Positions 20,301-28,608 of a stretch of 64,000 nt of DNA are shown here, piece after piece. The stretch is from assembly GCF_010435915.1 (NCBI RefSeq), contig NZ_JAAFZH010000001.1, positions 620,001-684,000 on the forward strand, written 5' to 3'. The stretch comes from Spirosoma terrae (lineage in GTDB: Bacteria > Bacteroidota > Bacteroidia > Cytophagales > Spirosomataceae). Made by a program: the position numbers and the translations under genes. Numbering within the stretch: the stretch's first letter is position 1; every line of letters begins with the position of its first letter. Under the pieces are notes generated by a model, which saw only the letters and a list, made by a program, of their open reading frames with translations, was not told the DNA's origin and ran no database searches.

Positions 20301-20758
20301 ATGCAAAAGCTGGCTTTGAGGATATTTTTTCGGCTCAGCAACGCGAAGGAATGACCGTAAAAACCGTACAAACCGCTGAGACATCCATATTGATTAATAA
20401 TGGCAATGGTACGTTTACGCGCAAAGCGTTACCAATTCAGGCGCAGACATCGCCAATTCATACCATTCTAACGGGCGACTATAATCAGGATGGCCATCTG
20501 GACATTCTACTGGCCGGAAACTTCTTCGACGTTTTGACGGAAGTAGGCCGTTATGATGCCAATTACGGGTTGTTGCTGCTAGGTGATGGGAAGCTACGTT
20601 TTACCGGGACCAAACCTGAAGAAACCGGATTTTTCGTAAAAGGCCAGGTCAGGCGCATGCAGATGGCAAAGGGTGCTAATGGAGGGCAGTTTATTATACT
20701 AGCCAAAAATAACGACCGGGCACAGATTTTTTCGGTCGCTAAAGGAAGAAAACCATGA
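17360..20758 (+). CDS. FG-GAP/VCBS-repeat lipoprotein with ASPIC/UnbV domain (copy 2)
   Basis: This 1132-residue paralogue of the preceding protein opens with a short lipoprotein signal (VWACNG). It has the same order of parts: a long N-terminal run of calcium-loop repeats (DVNNDGLPD, DVNGDGLLD, DYDRDGDLD), an ASPIC/UnbV segment (RGFQSSVDLSLIFGLG, about 554-570), and a second repeat block (DINGDGLDD, DADGDKDLD, DLDGDLDLF). The conserved TDWSWGALLFDMDMDGNKD stretch matches TDWSWGVLLADFDLDGYKD in copy 1. It starts 58 bases after copy 1 and its stop overlaps the next start as ATGA, so copies 2 and 3 are translationally coupled. The biochemical role is not known. Confidence 0.85.
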   Translation: MKTKLGLIVIAAWSVWACNGHTDEEHKLFESLPASETGVDFINRSLDRKDFNIFSYRNFYNGGGVSIGDVNNDGLPDIFLTSNFENNKLYLNKGGLTFEDVTEKAGITGKKFWSTGVTMADVNGDGLLDIYVCNSGSRDARGNQLYINQGVQKRGSAPAMPTFVEKAKEFGLEDGGFSTHAAFFDYDRDGDLDMYLLNNSFTPMDRLGYANMRDTRDKLGGDKLFRNNGPNQKFTDVSEQAGIYGSLIGFGLGITIGDVNNDNWLDIYISNDFYERDYLYINQKDGTFKEDIKNQMGHISLSSMGADVADINNDGNLDIFVTDMLPDDDYRLKTTGSFDSYELVQLKESRDFYHQDSRNMLHLNNGNGTFSEIGRMAGTSATDWSWGALLFDMDMDGNKDIFVANGILKDLTDQDFVAFLADNSDLQSMIEGTRKFDYKEYVNKMSSNPLPNYAFRNAGGGMKFENKAAEWGLGEPNFSNGSAYGDLDNDGDMDLVVNNNDSPVSIYKNLSVEKEKKNFLRVQLHGASQNLNAIGAKVYVHQGKETQYLQQMPNRGFQSSVDLSLIFGLGGDVNGKKPVIDSLTVIWPGLVSGLDKKQVIRTPQINTTLQLYAKNADQTVVQMPKVPQTPRLFTDVTASSKLDFTHHENDFVDYNRDGLLKQMLSREGPALAVGDINGDGLDDVFLGGAADMPRSLYIQQPGGTFTLQKQPFLLDANYMEDVAATFFDADGDKDLDLYIATGGNEFEDPTYLADRFYRNDGKGNFTWDKNMPRTLENNSCVKAADFDLDGDLDLFVGSRMVSGQYGQNPDQVLLVNNGNGTFRKATQELMPFSKEIGMVKDAVWADIDNDRYPDLVLVGDWMPITILKNKKGKGFERMDAETLANTGGWWNTIQAADLDKDGDIDFVVGNMGMNSRMVASESAPAHLYGNDFDRNGSYEQIITCYRPGPDGEPRECVMVQKPDLQKRLPSIKTKYIKHVDYAKAGFEDIFSAQQREGMTVKTVQTAETSILINNGNGTFTRKALPIQAQTSPIHTILTGDYNQDGHLDILLAGNFFDVLTEVGRYDANYGLLLLGDGKLRFTGTKPEETGFFVKGQVRRMQMAKGANGGQFIILAKNNDRAQIFSVAKGRKP

Positions 20759-23700
20759 TACGTTACGTCATGCTTTTTCTGATTGGGGGCGCATGGCTGG
20801 CATCTTGTCAGAATAGCGCCAGTTCTTCGGAAAAGCCGTTGTTTCAGGTAGTCGATTCTACGAAAACTGGTATCGGGTTTGTCAACAAATTGCACAATAC
20901 GGATAGCCTGTCTATTCTGGATTATCTGTATTTCTACAATGGTGGCGGGGTGGCGGCTGGCGATTTGAACAACGACGGCCTGACCGATTTATATTTTGTG
21001 TCTAATCAAGGACAGAACAAACTCTATTTGAATAAAGGAGGTCTTGCTTTCGCTGATATTACCCGCCAATCGAACGCAGGCGGCCATGCTGACTGGCAGA
21101 CAGGCGTAACGATGGCCGATGTAAACGGCGACGGTTTGCTCGATATTTATGTGTGTGCTGTCAGTAAGTTTAAAGGGTTAAAAGGGACCAACGAACTCTA
21201 TATAAACAACGGACCTGGTCCTGATGGGATTCCTACGTTTACGGAGCGAGCGGCTGAGTACGGACTCAATTTCGCTGGTTTCTCAACGCAGGCCGCTTTT
21301 TTTGATTATGACCATGATGGCGATCTGGACTGTTTTTTACTGAACCACGCCGTTCATACATCCCGAAGTTTTGACAAAGTGTCTACCCGTACCATTCGTG
21401 ATCGAGAATCAGGCGACTACCTGTTTCGGAATATGAGCGTGGAAAAAAAGGCATTAGTCGGAGGAAATGCTATTCCTTTTGAGGATGTCAGCGAAAAGGC
21501 GGGCATTTTCGGAGCCGTGATGGGTTATGGATTAGGAGTAGCCGTAGCCGATATCAACAACGATGGTTGGGAGGATATTTACGTATCGAATGATTTCCAC
21601 GAAGACGATTATTACTACGTAAATGATCACAAAGGAGGCTTCAACGAAAGTGTTCGGGAGGCATTTGCGCATACAAGCCGGTTTTCGATGGGAAATGACG
21701 TAGCAGATGTGAATAATGACGGATACCCTGATGTAGTAACGCTGGATATGTATCCGGCTGACGAGAGCGTAGAAAAGGCATCGCAGGGAGAAGATCCGCT
21801 CGATATTTACCAATACAAACTTTCCTACGGCTATATGAACCAGTATAGCCGTAACTGCCTGCAGATAAACGTAGGTGGCAAGAAATTTATGGATGTCGGG
21901 ATGCTGTCGGGTGTTGCTGCAACGGACTGGAGCTGGGCACCCCTATTGGCTGATTACGATAATGACGGTATAAAGGACCTGTTCGTTGCTAATGGCATTG
22001 CCCGTCGTCCTAATAACCTGGATTACATTAAATATATCTCTGACGGTTTGCTACAGAGGCAACTGGGAACGTCATCGAAGCTGGATGAAGCTGCAATTCA
22101 GCGAATGCCTGAGGGAAAAGTCCACAATTATTTATACCGGGGTACCCCGGATATGAAGTTCGAAGATAAGTCAGAAGCCTGGGGTTTTAGTGCTCCTTCC
22201 TTATCAAACGGAGCTGCCTACGCCGATCTGGATAATGATGGCGACCTGGATTTGGTAACGAACAATATCGATGAACCGGCCAGTATCTACCAGAACGATG
22301 CGACAGTGCTATTTCCTGATAATAAACATCTGACAGTAAAATTGAAAGGAAACGCACCGAACACATTTGGCGTAGGAGCAAAGGTTATTCTAAAATATGC
22401 TGATTCACGTGGCACTACGTTGATACAACAGCTAATGCCAACCCGTGGCTTCGAGTCGTCGGTGGCTCCGGAATTGTTGTTTGGGCTTGGTAGACGTAGC
22501 ACGATAGATTCGTTAATCGTTATCTGGCCGAACCAGCAGATGGAGGTTCGGAGAAACGTAAAAGCAAACCAATCCATTGTGCTGAATCAGAAGGATGCAC
22601 AGCTTGACGGCAAAAATTATACGTACGCTACGTCGAACCAGATTCCGCTTTTCGCCGACGTAACGAAAACTGATTCAATCCCTTATACCCATAAAGAAAA
22701 TAAGGAGTATTTTGATTTTGTGCGTGAGCCCTTAATGCCGTTTCAGGTCTCTTCAGAAGGGCCGCATCTGGCTATAGGCGACGTAAATGGGGATGGCCTG
22801 GACGATATCTACGCAGGAGGAGCCAAATGGCAAGCCGGTAGCTTACTTCTTCAACAGCCTGATGGGCGATTCCGTGCAATTCTGCAACCCGCATTTACCA
22901 TCGATTCTACGTATGAGGATGTCGATGCCGTCTTTTTCGACGCTGATGGGGATAAGGATCTGGATTTATACGTAGTGTCGGGTGGTAACGAATTTTATAA
23001 ACAGATGCCAGAGTTGATGGACCGTCTGTACCTGAATGATGGAAAAGGTAATTTCAGCCGTTCTGCCAATGCACTGCCGCCGATGTATGATAATAAAAGC
23101 TGTGTTCGGCCCTTTGATATTGACCAGGATGGCGACCTCGATTTGTTTGTGGGGGGACGGGTTGTAGCCTTTTCCTATGGTAAATCTCCGAACTCTTATC
23201 TGCTAATTAATGATGGGAAGGGCCATTTTTCGGATCAGACCGATAAGCTGGCGGCCGGTCTGCGGAAAGCGGGTATGGTTACTGATGCTGTCTGGGCTGA
23301 TTATGATGGCGATAAAGATGCCGACTTAATTTTGGCAGGCGATTGGATGCCGATACGCATCTTCGCTAATAACAAAGGTCGATTTGAAGAAGTTGCGCCA
23401 ATTACGGCCAACGACACCCCGTTGAATGGTTTTTACCAACGTATCATCGCTGCCGACTTCGATCGCGATGGGGATATTGATTTGATCGCTGGTAATTTGG
23501 GGACAAATACCAAGCTCCGTAAAACGCCCGATTCACAGTTACGGATGTGGGTGAAAGATATTGACAACAATCAGACAACTGAGCAGATTCTCGCTTATAA
23601 TCGAGGAAAGCAATGGTATCCGTTAGCGTTTAAGGATGAACTGGGCAAACAAATGCCGGGCATTATCAATAAACGATTTACTGACTACGTAACGTTTGCC

Positions 23701-24141
23701 GGAAAACCCCTGGATGAAGTTGTAAAAGACGATGAATTAAAAGGGGCTGAAGAGTTTTCTGTCAATCAGTTTGCATCGGTTTATCTGGAAAATCAAAACG
23801 GGAAGTTTGTCGTGCACGAGTTGCCCATGCTAGCACAGGTATCTAAACTGTTTGCGCTACAGGCAATCGATATTGACCATGATGGTGATCTGGATGTGTT
23901 GGGCGGAGGCAATCAGTATGGAGTCAGTACGTATCAGGGGCGGTACGATGCCAGTTATGGACTTGTTCTTCAGAACAATGGAAAAGGTAATTTCGTGGCC
24001 CTATCTCCAATCGCTACAGGCTTCCTGCTCAATGGCGAAATTAGAGACATTCGCCCGCTCAAAACCAGTCAGGGATTGCTAATTGCTGTAGCGAGAAATG
24101 CTTCAGGTTTACAGCTATTTAAACCATTATTGATTAAATAA
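20755..24141 (+). CDS. FG-GAP/VCBS-repeat lipoprotein with ASPIC/UnbV domain (copy 3)
   Basis: This 1128-residue third paralogue has a lipoprotein signal (LASCQN) and the same repeat-UnbV-repeat plan. The UnbV part lies near 563-580 (RGFESSVAPELLFGLG). Its first propeller again has TDWSWAPLLADYDNDGIKD. The start overlaps the stop of copy 2 by four bases (ATGA). Three adjacent, diverged copies with identical architecture point to old tandem duplication followed by specialisation, for example different ligands or a hetero-oligomer. This is inference; no substrate-binding residues can be assigned from sequence alone. Confidence 0.85.
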   Translation: MIRYVMLFLIGGAWLASCQNSASSSEKPLFQVVDSTKTGIGFVNKLHNTDSLSILDYLYFYNGGGVAAGDLNNDGLTDLYFVSNQGQNKLYLNKGGLAFADITRQSNAGGHADWQTGVTMADVNGDGLLDIYVCAVSKFKGLKGTNELYINNGPGPDGIPTFTERAAEYGLNFAGFSTQAAFFDYDHDGDLDCFLLNHAVHTSRSFDKVSTRTIRDRESGDYLFRNMSVEKKALVGGNAIPFEDVSEKAGIFGAVMGYGLGVAVADINNDGWEDIYVSNDFHEDDYYYVNDHKGGFNESVREAFAHTSRFSMGNDVADVNNDGYPDVVTLDMYPADESVEKASQGEDPLDIYQYKLSYGYMNQYSRNCLQINVGGKKFMDVGMLSGVAATDWSWAPLLADYDNDGIKDLFVANGIARRPNNLDYIKYISDGLLQRQLGTSSKLDEAAIQRMPEGKVHNYLYRGTPDMKFEDKSEAWGFSAPSLSNGAAYADLDNDGDLDLVTNNIDEPASIYQNDATVLFPDNKHLTVKLKGNAPNTFGVGAKVILKYADSRGTTLIQQLMPTRGFESSVAPELLFGLGRRSTIDSLIVIWPNQQMEVRRNVKANQSIVLNQKDAQLDGKNYTYATSNQIPLFADVTKTDSIPYTHKENKEYFDFVREPLMPFQVSSEGPHLAIGDVNGDGLDDIYAGGAKWQAGSLLLQQPDGRFRAILQPAFTIDSTYEDVDAVFFDADGDKDLDLYVVSGGNEFYKQMPELMDRLYLNDGKGNFSRSANALPPMYDNKSCVRPFDIDQDGDLDLFVGGRVVAFSYGKSPNSYLLINDGKGHFSDQTDKLAAGLRKAGMVTDAVWADYDGDKDADLILAGDWMPIRIFANNKGRFEEVAPITANDTPLNGFYQRIIAADFDRDGDIDLIAGNLGTNTKLRKTPDSQLRMWVKDIDNNQTTEQILAYNRGKQWYPLAFKDELGKQMPGIINKRFTDYVTFAGKPLDEVVKDDELKGAEEFSVNQFASVYLENQNGKFVVHELPMLAQVSKLFALQAIDIDHDGDLDVLGGGNQYGVSTYQGRYDASYGLVLQNNGKGNFVALSPIATGFLLNGEIRDIRPLKTSQGLLIAVARNASGLQLFKPLLIK

Positions 24142-24142
24142 C

Positions 24143-24212
24143 AACCGAGCAATTTTAGACGCATAGCTAGGAAGACCACGGTTATAATTACTCGGTTTTT
24201 TGCCGTGTTTTT
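24143..24212 (+). terminator. Weak candidate terminator after UnbV copy 3
   Basis: Two overlapping options exist: AACCGAG (24143-24149) with CTCGGTT (24191-24197) before a T-run, or CACGG (24177-24181) with CCGTG (24203-24207) followed by TTTTT. Both loops are long, so termination is uncertain. Confidence 0.35.
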
Positions 24213-24215
24213 CCT

Positions 24216-24223
24216 TAATTTTG
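24216..24223 (+). promoter_or_regulatory. Bacteroidota-type -7 element before the PAP2-type gene
   Basis: TAATTTTG matches TAnnTTTG exactly. Transcription would start close to an in-frame ATG at 24227, which supports the later ATG at 24281 as the true start. Confidence 0.45.
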
Positions 24224-24280
24224 TAGATGCCAATTGGGGATAATTCACTAAAGACCCAATTTAACTTGGTATTTGATCGT

Positions 24281-25636
24281 ATGAAAATAATGCTTCGAGC
24301 CAGCCTGTTGCTGGCTGGCTTTATGATTTTGATTGCCGGTTGTCAGAAATCTACTTCGCCAGCCGAATACAACGCTAAAACCTCTAATCCTGAATACTAT
24401 AACTCTGCGCTCAACAAACTGACCGAGGTTGTTATTCACGATATTTTTTCTCCTCCCGTTGCCAGCCGAATTTATAGTTACGCTAATCTGGCTGGTTATG
24501 AAGCACTGGTTCCATTCGATTCTCAGTATGAGTCACTGGGTGGAAAGTTAAAGCGATTTGAGGCTAGTCCGAAGCCAGACGCAGGCAAAGAATATTGTTT
24601 CCCACTATCTAGTACGCATGCGTTTTTGACGGTTGCCCGTGCGTTGACATTCTCCGTTGAATTCTACGATGAATTCGAAAAGAAATTCTACGAGCAATAT
24701 AAAAAAGACGGTGTATCAGATGAGGTTTATGAGCGGTCAATGGCCTATGGCGAAGCCGTAGCCAAGCACATTCTCGATTATGCTGCCAAGGATAGCTACA
24801 AGCAAACTCGTGGGTTTAAACATACCGTAACGAACGAAGAAGGAAGCTGGGTGCCAACGCCACCGGCTTACATGGATGCGGCAGAGCCACAATGGAACAA
24901 GCTACGTTGCTGGGCAATGGATACGTGTAGCCAGTTTATGCCTCCTCGTCCACCGGCCTATAGCTTACAGAAGGGTAGCCCCTATGAAAAAGAACTGGAA
25001 GAGGTTTATCAGATCGGTAAGAATCTTGATAAGCAGAAACAGGATATTGCCTATTTCTGGGACGATAATGCGTTCGTGATGAACGTAGCAGGGCACGTTA
25101 TGTATGCTAGTAAGAAAATGACGCCGGGCGGACACTGGCTGGGCATTGCCCAAACGGTAGCCCGTCAGAAAAAGCTAAACATGATGCAAACCGTTGAAGC
25201 GTATGCGCTTACATCGTTTGCCCTGAGTGATGGTTTTATTTCCTGCTGGGATGAAAAATACCGTACCAAGACGGTTCGGCCCGAAACAGTTATCAATAAA
25301 CACATTGATCCTAAATGGACGCCGTTTTTGCAGACGCCACCCTTTCCAGAGTATCCAAGTGGCCATAGTGTAATCTCAACGGCAGCGGCAACGGTATTGA
25401 CCCAACTCATTGGCGATAATATTGCCTTCACGGATTCTACGGAATTCCAGTATGGGCATGGTGTTCGATCGTTTAAATCATTTCAAAATGCTGCCGATGA
25501 AGCATCAGTCAGCCGGATGTATGGTGGGATTCACTACCGGGCAGCCGTGGAAAATGGGCAGGGAGAAGGCAAACAGGTTGGTGAATGGGTTATCCAAAAA
25601 ATACGTACCCGGAAATCGGCAGTAGCCAGCCGATAG
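24281..25636 (+). CDS. Vanadium-dependent haloperoxidase / PAP2-superfamily lipoprotein
   Basis: ATG at 24281 starts a lipoprotein signal (MILIAGC); an ATG 54 bases upstream would bury it and lies at the expected transcript start. The 451-residue protein has the three PAP2 motifs: KTVRP (K330, R333), PSGH (S360-H362) and SRMYGGIH (R412, H418). These bind phosphate or vanadate in acid phosphatases and haloperoxidases. The long N-terminal helical region and the spacing are those of the vanadium-haloperoxidase-related group in Bacteroidota. The reaction, halide oxidation or phosphate ester hydrolysis, cannot be settled from sequence. It follows the three UnbV-type genes on the same strand and probably works on the same cargo, but may have its own promoter. 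Confidence 0.8.
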   Translation: MKIMLRASLLLAGFMILIAGCQKSTSPAEYNAKTSNPEYYNSALNKLTEVVIHDIFSPPVASRIYSYANLAGYEALVPFDSQYESLGGKLKRFEASPKPDAGKEYCFPLSSTHAFLTVARALTFSVEFYDEFEKKFYEQYKKDGVSDEVYERSMAYGEAVAKHILDYAAKDSYKQTRGFKHTVTNEEGSWVPTPPAYMDAAEPQWNKLRCWAMDTCSQFMPPRPPAYSLQKGSPYEKELEEVYQIGKNLDKQKQDIAYFWDDNAFVMNVAGHVMYASKKMTPGGHWLGIAQTVARQKKLNMMQTVEAYALTSFALSDGFISCWDEKYRTKTVRPETVINKHIDPKWTPFLQTPPFPEYPSGHSVISTAAATVLTQLIGDNIAFTDSTEFQYGHGVRSFKSFQNAADEASVSRMYGGIHYRAAVENGQGEGKQVGEWVIQKIRTRKSAVASR

Positions 25637-25656
25637 AGACAATTAAACAGATCGCT

Positions 25657-25690
25657 AAATAACCGCTCATTGAGGGCGGTTATTTTTTTT
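25657..25690 (+). terminator. Rho-independent terminator after PAP2-type gene
   Basis: AAATAACCGC (25657-25666) pairs with GCGGTTATTT (25676-25685), with the stem running into a T-run. It is 20 bases past the stop codon and closes the SusCD-UnbV-PAP2 locus. Confidence 0.88.
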
Positions 25691-25718
25691 GTAACTCGTG
25701 TTAAGTTTCTGATGCGCT

Positions 25719-26387
25719 ATGGGAAAACATGTACGAATACTGGCCGTTTGGGTCTTATTGTTTATCTGTTCCTGTGTTTATGGCCAGTCTATAAAAAACG
25801 ATACGACGAAAAGGCGATTGGATAGGGAGCAATATTATCGGATAAGTCGATCTTCTGAAGACTCAGCCCGATCGATTTTTAATTTCAAGGCAGCCCCTAT
25901 CTATGTTCGCACAACGCCTTTCTCAATTTATACGGGGGCCGGTAAGCCGCGTGATCGTATTGCTCAAAGCATCGAAATCGGAAAATCATTTAACGTAATC
26001 GATTTAGGTATTGCTTTTGGTCGCAATTCGCTACGTCCGGATACAACACTTTTTCTGGAGGGGCGCGTTACAATGGACGTAGCGAATTACGGGATTTTCG
26101 CGAATGAGATGACTATTGGAGCTGGTCGGGTTTTTGATAGTCAAGGGAGCTTAATGCTGGAATTAACGTATAGCATTATTGCGCAGGTTGCTCCTCGTCT
26201 GGGTATCGGTCTCACAACCGGCTACTATGATTTCAGTAACGAAATCACCGATAGCTCTAAAACATTTTATGGGATTTATCTTCGATTCGGGATAATGAGA
26301 ACCGATTCGGGGGGCTTGCTGGGAGCAATCGCTCGGGGTAGAGGAAGACCCGTACGAGTAGGACGACCACATAGGCACGGACGCTAA
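25719..26387 (+). CDS. Secreted protein of unknown function
   Basis: This 222-residue protein has a signal peptide (hydrophobic 6-20, cleavage near VYG/QS). The middle part alternates hydrophobic and polar residues, with strand-like stretches such as SLMLELTYSIIAQVAPRLGIGLTTGYYDF, abbreviated here as residues about 146-175, that would fit a small outer-membrane barrel. The last 18 residues are very basic (GRGRGRPVRVGRPHRHGR). I do not recognise the family. It follows a terminator, so it is its own transcription unit. Its stop codon overlaps by four bases the stop of the converging membrane-protein gene. Confidence 0.6.
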   Translation: MGKHVRILAVWVLLFICSCVYGQSIKNDTTKRRLDREQYYRISRSSEDSARSIFNFKAAPIYVRTTPFSIYTGAGKPRDRIAQSIEIGKSFNVIDLGIAFGRNSLRPDTTLFLEGRVTMDVANYGIFANEMTIGAGRVFDSQGSLMLELTYSIIAQVAPRLGIGLTTGYYDFSNEITDSSKTFYGIYLRFGIMRTDSGGLLGAIARGRGRPVRVGRPHRHGR

Positions 26388-26992
26388 TGATTATCGTCTA
26401 GTTGCTGTTGAATCGTTTTTAGATTATCGATAATGCTCATCAGCCGGCCATTTTCTTTGCGAAGTGCGCGTTTCCCCAGAACAAAATAGGCAAACAGCAT
26501 CCACGCTACGTATAGGCTAAGGGCAACTAGCTGGCCTATCAGGGGAAAGTAGCCGAGCATTTCAATGAAATATAAGCCAAAGGCTCCATTCAACAGGACG
26601 TAGTAGACCGGTAAATTAATGCGGACCATTTTTTGCCGGAAAGCATAGTACTGCTCCCACTGCGATAAGTGTTCGGTAACTGGTGCGGTTACGTCTATAC
26701 GTCGCAATCGATTATACACAGTTAGGCTAATAACGCCCTGGATGGCAGGCACTAGTGATAATAAGGCCAGTGCTACGTAGGTAAGTCTTGACTGGAACGT
26801 AATAGAGCTAAAAAAGCCCATCCAGAGAATAAAGGCTGACGTAAGAAAGAGGGAGATCGCCGAAAAAAGCTGCGGGCGCTCTAACTTACGCTGATGATCG
26901 GCATTGCTTTGTTTTAATAGATCCAGATCGGGCTTGGTAACAGGAACGGCCTGTTGTTGCCAAACTTGTTTAAGTTTATCAAAATCGTCCAT
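26384..26992 (-). CDS. Four-helix membrane protein paired with an ECF sigma factor
   Basis: This 202-residue protein has a soluble N-terminus of about 40 residues (FDKLKQVWQQQ), four predicted membrane helices (roughly 43-62, 70-92, 125-145 and 150-172) and a short charged tail. The gene overlaps the 3' end of the ECF sigma factor gene by 14 bases. In Bacteroidota, small proteins of this layout beside an ECF sigma gene probably act as its membrane-bound partner or anti-sigma factor; this role is inferred from position. I see no classic ZAS zinc motif. Confidence 0.6.
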   Translation of the reverse strand: MDDFDKLKQVWQQQAVPVTKPDLDLLKQSNADHQRKLERPQLFSAISLFLTSAFILWMGFFSSITFQSRLTYVALALLSLVPAIQGVISLTVYNRLRRIDVTAPVTEHLSQWEQYYAFRQKMVRINLPVYYVLLNGAFGLYFIEMLGYFPLIGQLVALSLYVAWMLFAYFVLGKRALRKENGRLMSIIDNLKTIQQQLDDNH

Positions 26993-27488
26993 AGCGGTGA
27001 TAAATGTCGGTTAGTTGCTGCTTGATGCGATGAATCTTTAGTCGTAGGTTTCCCTCCGAAATACCGGCAATCTGGGCGATTTCTGGGTAGGGAGTATCTT
27101 CCAGAACCAGCGAGATAATAAGGCGGTCAGTTTCCGCGAGTTGGCTGATGCAGGTGTATAGCAGACGTACCTGCTGGTCCAGTTCATTGGTTTCGTCGGT
27201 AGTCTGCTGTTCGTGATGGGGCTGAAGTTGATCTGTTGGCTGCGTACGGGCTGTTCGTAAGTGATTGAGGCAGGTGTTTACCGCAATCCGATACAGCCAC
27301 GTACTCACTAGCGACTCTCCTTTGAATTTGCTTCTATTTTGCCACGCCTTTACAAACGTTTCTTGGGCTAAATCCTGGGCCTGGGCATAGTCGCCAGTGT
27401 ACCCCAAACAAAGCTTTAACACCTTCGGATAATACGTTTGATAGAGTGTGTTGAAATCAGAATGTACAGTCATAATTCGCGCTGTCAT
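26979..27488 (-). CDS. ECF-type RNA polymerase sigma factor
   Basis: This 169-residue protein has sigma region 2 (residues about 12-78, with DYAQAQDLAQETFVKAWQN) and region 4 (about 110-165, with a helix-turn-helix in PEIAQIAGISEGNLRLKIHR). It lacks regions 1 and 3, as expected for group 4 (ECF) sigma factors. Its ATG overlaps the stop codon of the upstream hydrolase gene as TAATG, so the two are translationally coupled. An ATG five codons in is an alternative start. The next gene encodes a likely membrane partner. Target promoters cannot be told. Confidence 0.88.
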   Translation of the reverse strand: MTARIMTVHSDFNTLYQTYYPKVLKLCLGYTGDYAQAQDLAQETFVKAWQNRSKFKGESLVSTWLYRIAVNTCLNHLRTARTQPTDQLQPHHEQQTTDETNELDQQVRLLYTCISQLAETDRLIISLVLEDTPYPEIAQIAGISEGNLRLKIHRIKQQLTDIYHRYGRF

Positions 27489-28348
27489 TAATTTGATTCT
27501 GACAGGAAGCCATCAATCTGCCGATAAAACCATGCTGGGTCATCGTACATAATGAAGTGCTTTGTGTGTGCTACAGCGATTTTTTTATGAGGTAGTTGTT
27601 TGTATTGATCGTTCAGAATTTGCTGTGTTCTAGCTTCGCTGTTAAAATATAAGCTACCCAAGACGAGTGTAGGAGCCTCCATACTCGCGATGTCGTTACG
27701 TAGGTCTGTCGTGCTCATTTCAACAATTGTGTAGCCCAGTGTTTTTCGGTCGCTCAAGGCCGACCAATGAGCAATCTGACGGGCTCTGGTGGTATCGCTA
27801 ACCTGAGAGAGCATCGACTTGGCCATATTGGCTTCATACGTATCGTTGGGTAGATTCACGAAATTCTGAGCAACCATATCAGCATTATACATAGGACTCT
27901 TACGTAACGAATCGGCTTTAACGTTTGGATTCATCATCGACGAAATGAAGGGAACACCGTCGATGCAAATAATTTTACCGGCTAAGGCTGGATGTGTACT
28001 ACTAACCCAAAGGCTCATAAACGCTCCCAGGCTGTGGCCCATTAGTATGGGCTTCTTCAGGTTATGGTTCTTTATATACTGAATAATCTGGTCCCGAACG
28101 GTTTGCAATATAGGTTTCTGAATCGGTGCTACGCCCGCATAACCAGGCAACGTTAAGACATGACATTCATAACGATCTTTCAGATGGGCAACCGTCTCAT
28201 TCCAGACTTCTCCACTGCAGGAATACCCTGGAATCAGGATAATGGGCTGCCCTTTACCCGTCACCGAAACGTTAAAGGAGGTTGGTTGAGCCAGCGATAA
28301 ACCAACCATAGATACACATAGTAGAGCTGCAAACAAAAAAGTTTTCAT
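27488..28348 (-). CDS. Secreted alpha/beta hydrolase
   Basis: ATG at 28348 gives 286 residues with a signal peptide (cleavage near SLAQ); a start 63 bases upstream would precede it. The alpha/beta-hydrolase fold shows the oxyanion segment ILIPGYSCSGEVW, the nucleophile elbow MGHSLGAF (S106), and a late histidine in HTKHFIMYDDP. A lid-like helical region lies between them. It probably cleaves an ester or amide outside the inner membrane; the substrate is unknown. It is first in a three-gene unit with the sigma factor and its membrane partner, so it may be part of the signal that the sigma factor responds to. Confidence 0.8.
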   Translation of the reverse strand: MKTFLFAALLCVSMVGLSLAQPTSFNVSVTGKGQPIILIPGYSCSGEVWNETVAHLKDRYECHVLTLPGYAGVAPIQKPILQTVRDQIIQYIKNHNLKKPILMGHSLGAFMSLWVSSTHPALAGKIICIDGVPFISSMMNPNVKADSLRKSPMYNADMVAQNFVNLPNDTYEANMAKSMLSQVSDTTRARQIAHWSALSDRKTLGYTIVEMSTTDLRNDIASMEAPTLVLGSLYFNSEARTQQILNDQYKQLPHKKIAVAHTKHFIMYDDPAWFYRQIDGFLSESN

Positions 28349-28608
28349 GGCAATAAACACGAAGAAATGAGGTGATAAATTGCCGCGTTGGCGCCGTTGC
28401 GGTGTTAACAATCATTGGAAACGTGATTGGCTGATTTGTTACACCGAATGGCAAATTTTTTTAAATAAACTTGTAAAAGGCTGTTTATTAGGGTTGTATA
28501 ATCTAATTAGCCAATTTTGTGATAATTATTTACATCCAGGAGCGTAGGAGTAATACATTGCTTTGTGAAATGGTATTATTTTTAGGGTTTATTTGATTGG
28601 AAAAACCT
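28349..28608. promoter_or_regulatory. Divergent intergenic region between hydrolase and GH65-type gene
   Basis: About 260 bases, AT-rich in the middle, must hold promoters in both directions. I find no exact TAnnTTTG element on either strand and no strong inverted repeat. Confidence 0.3.
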
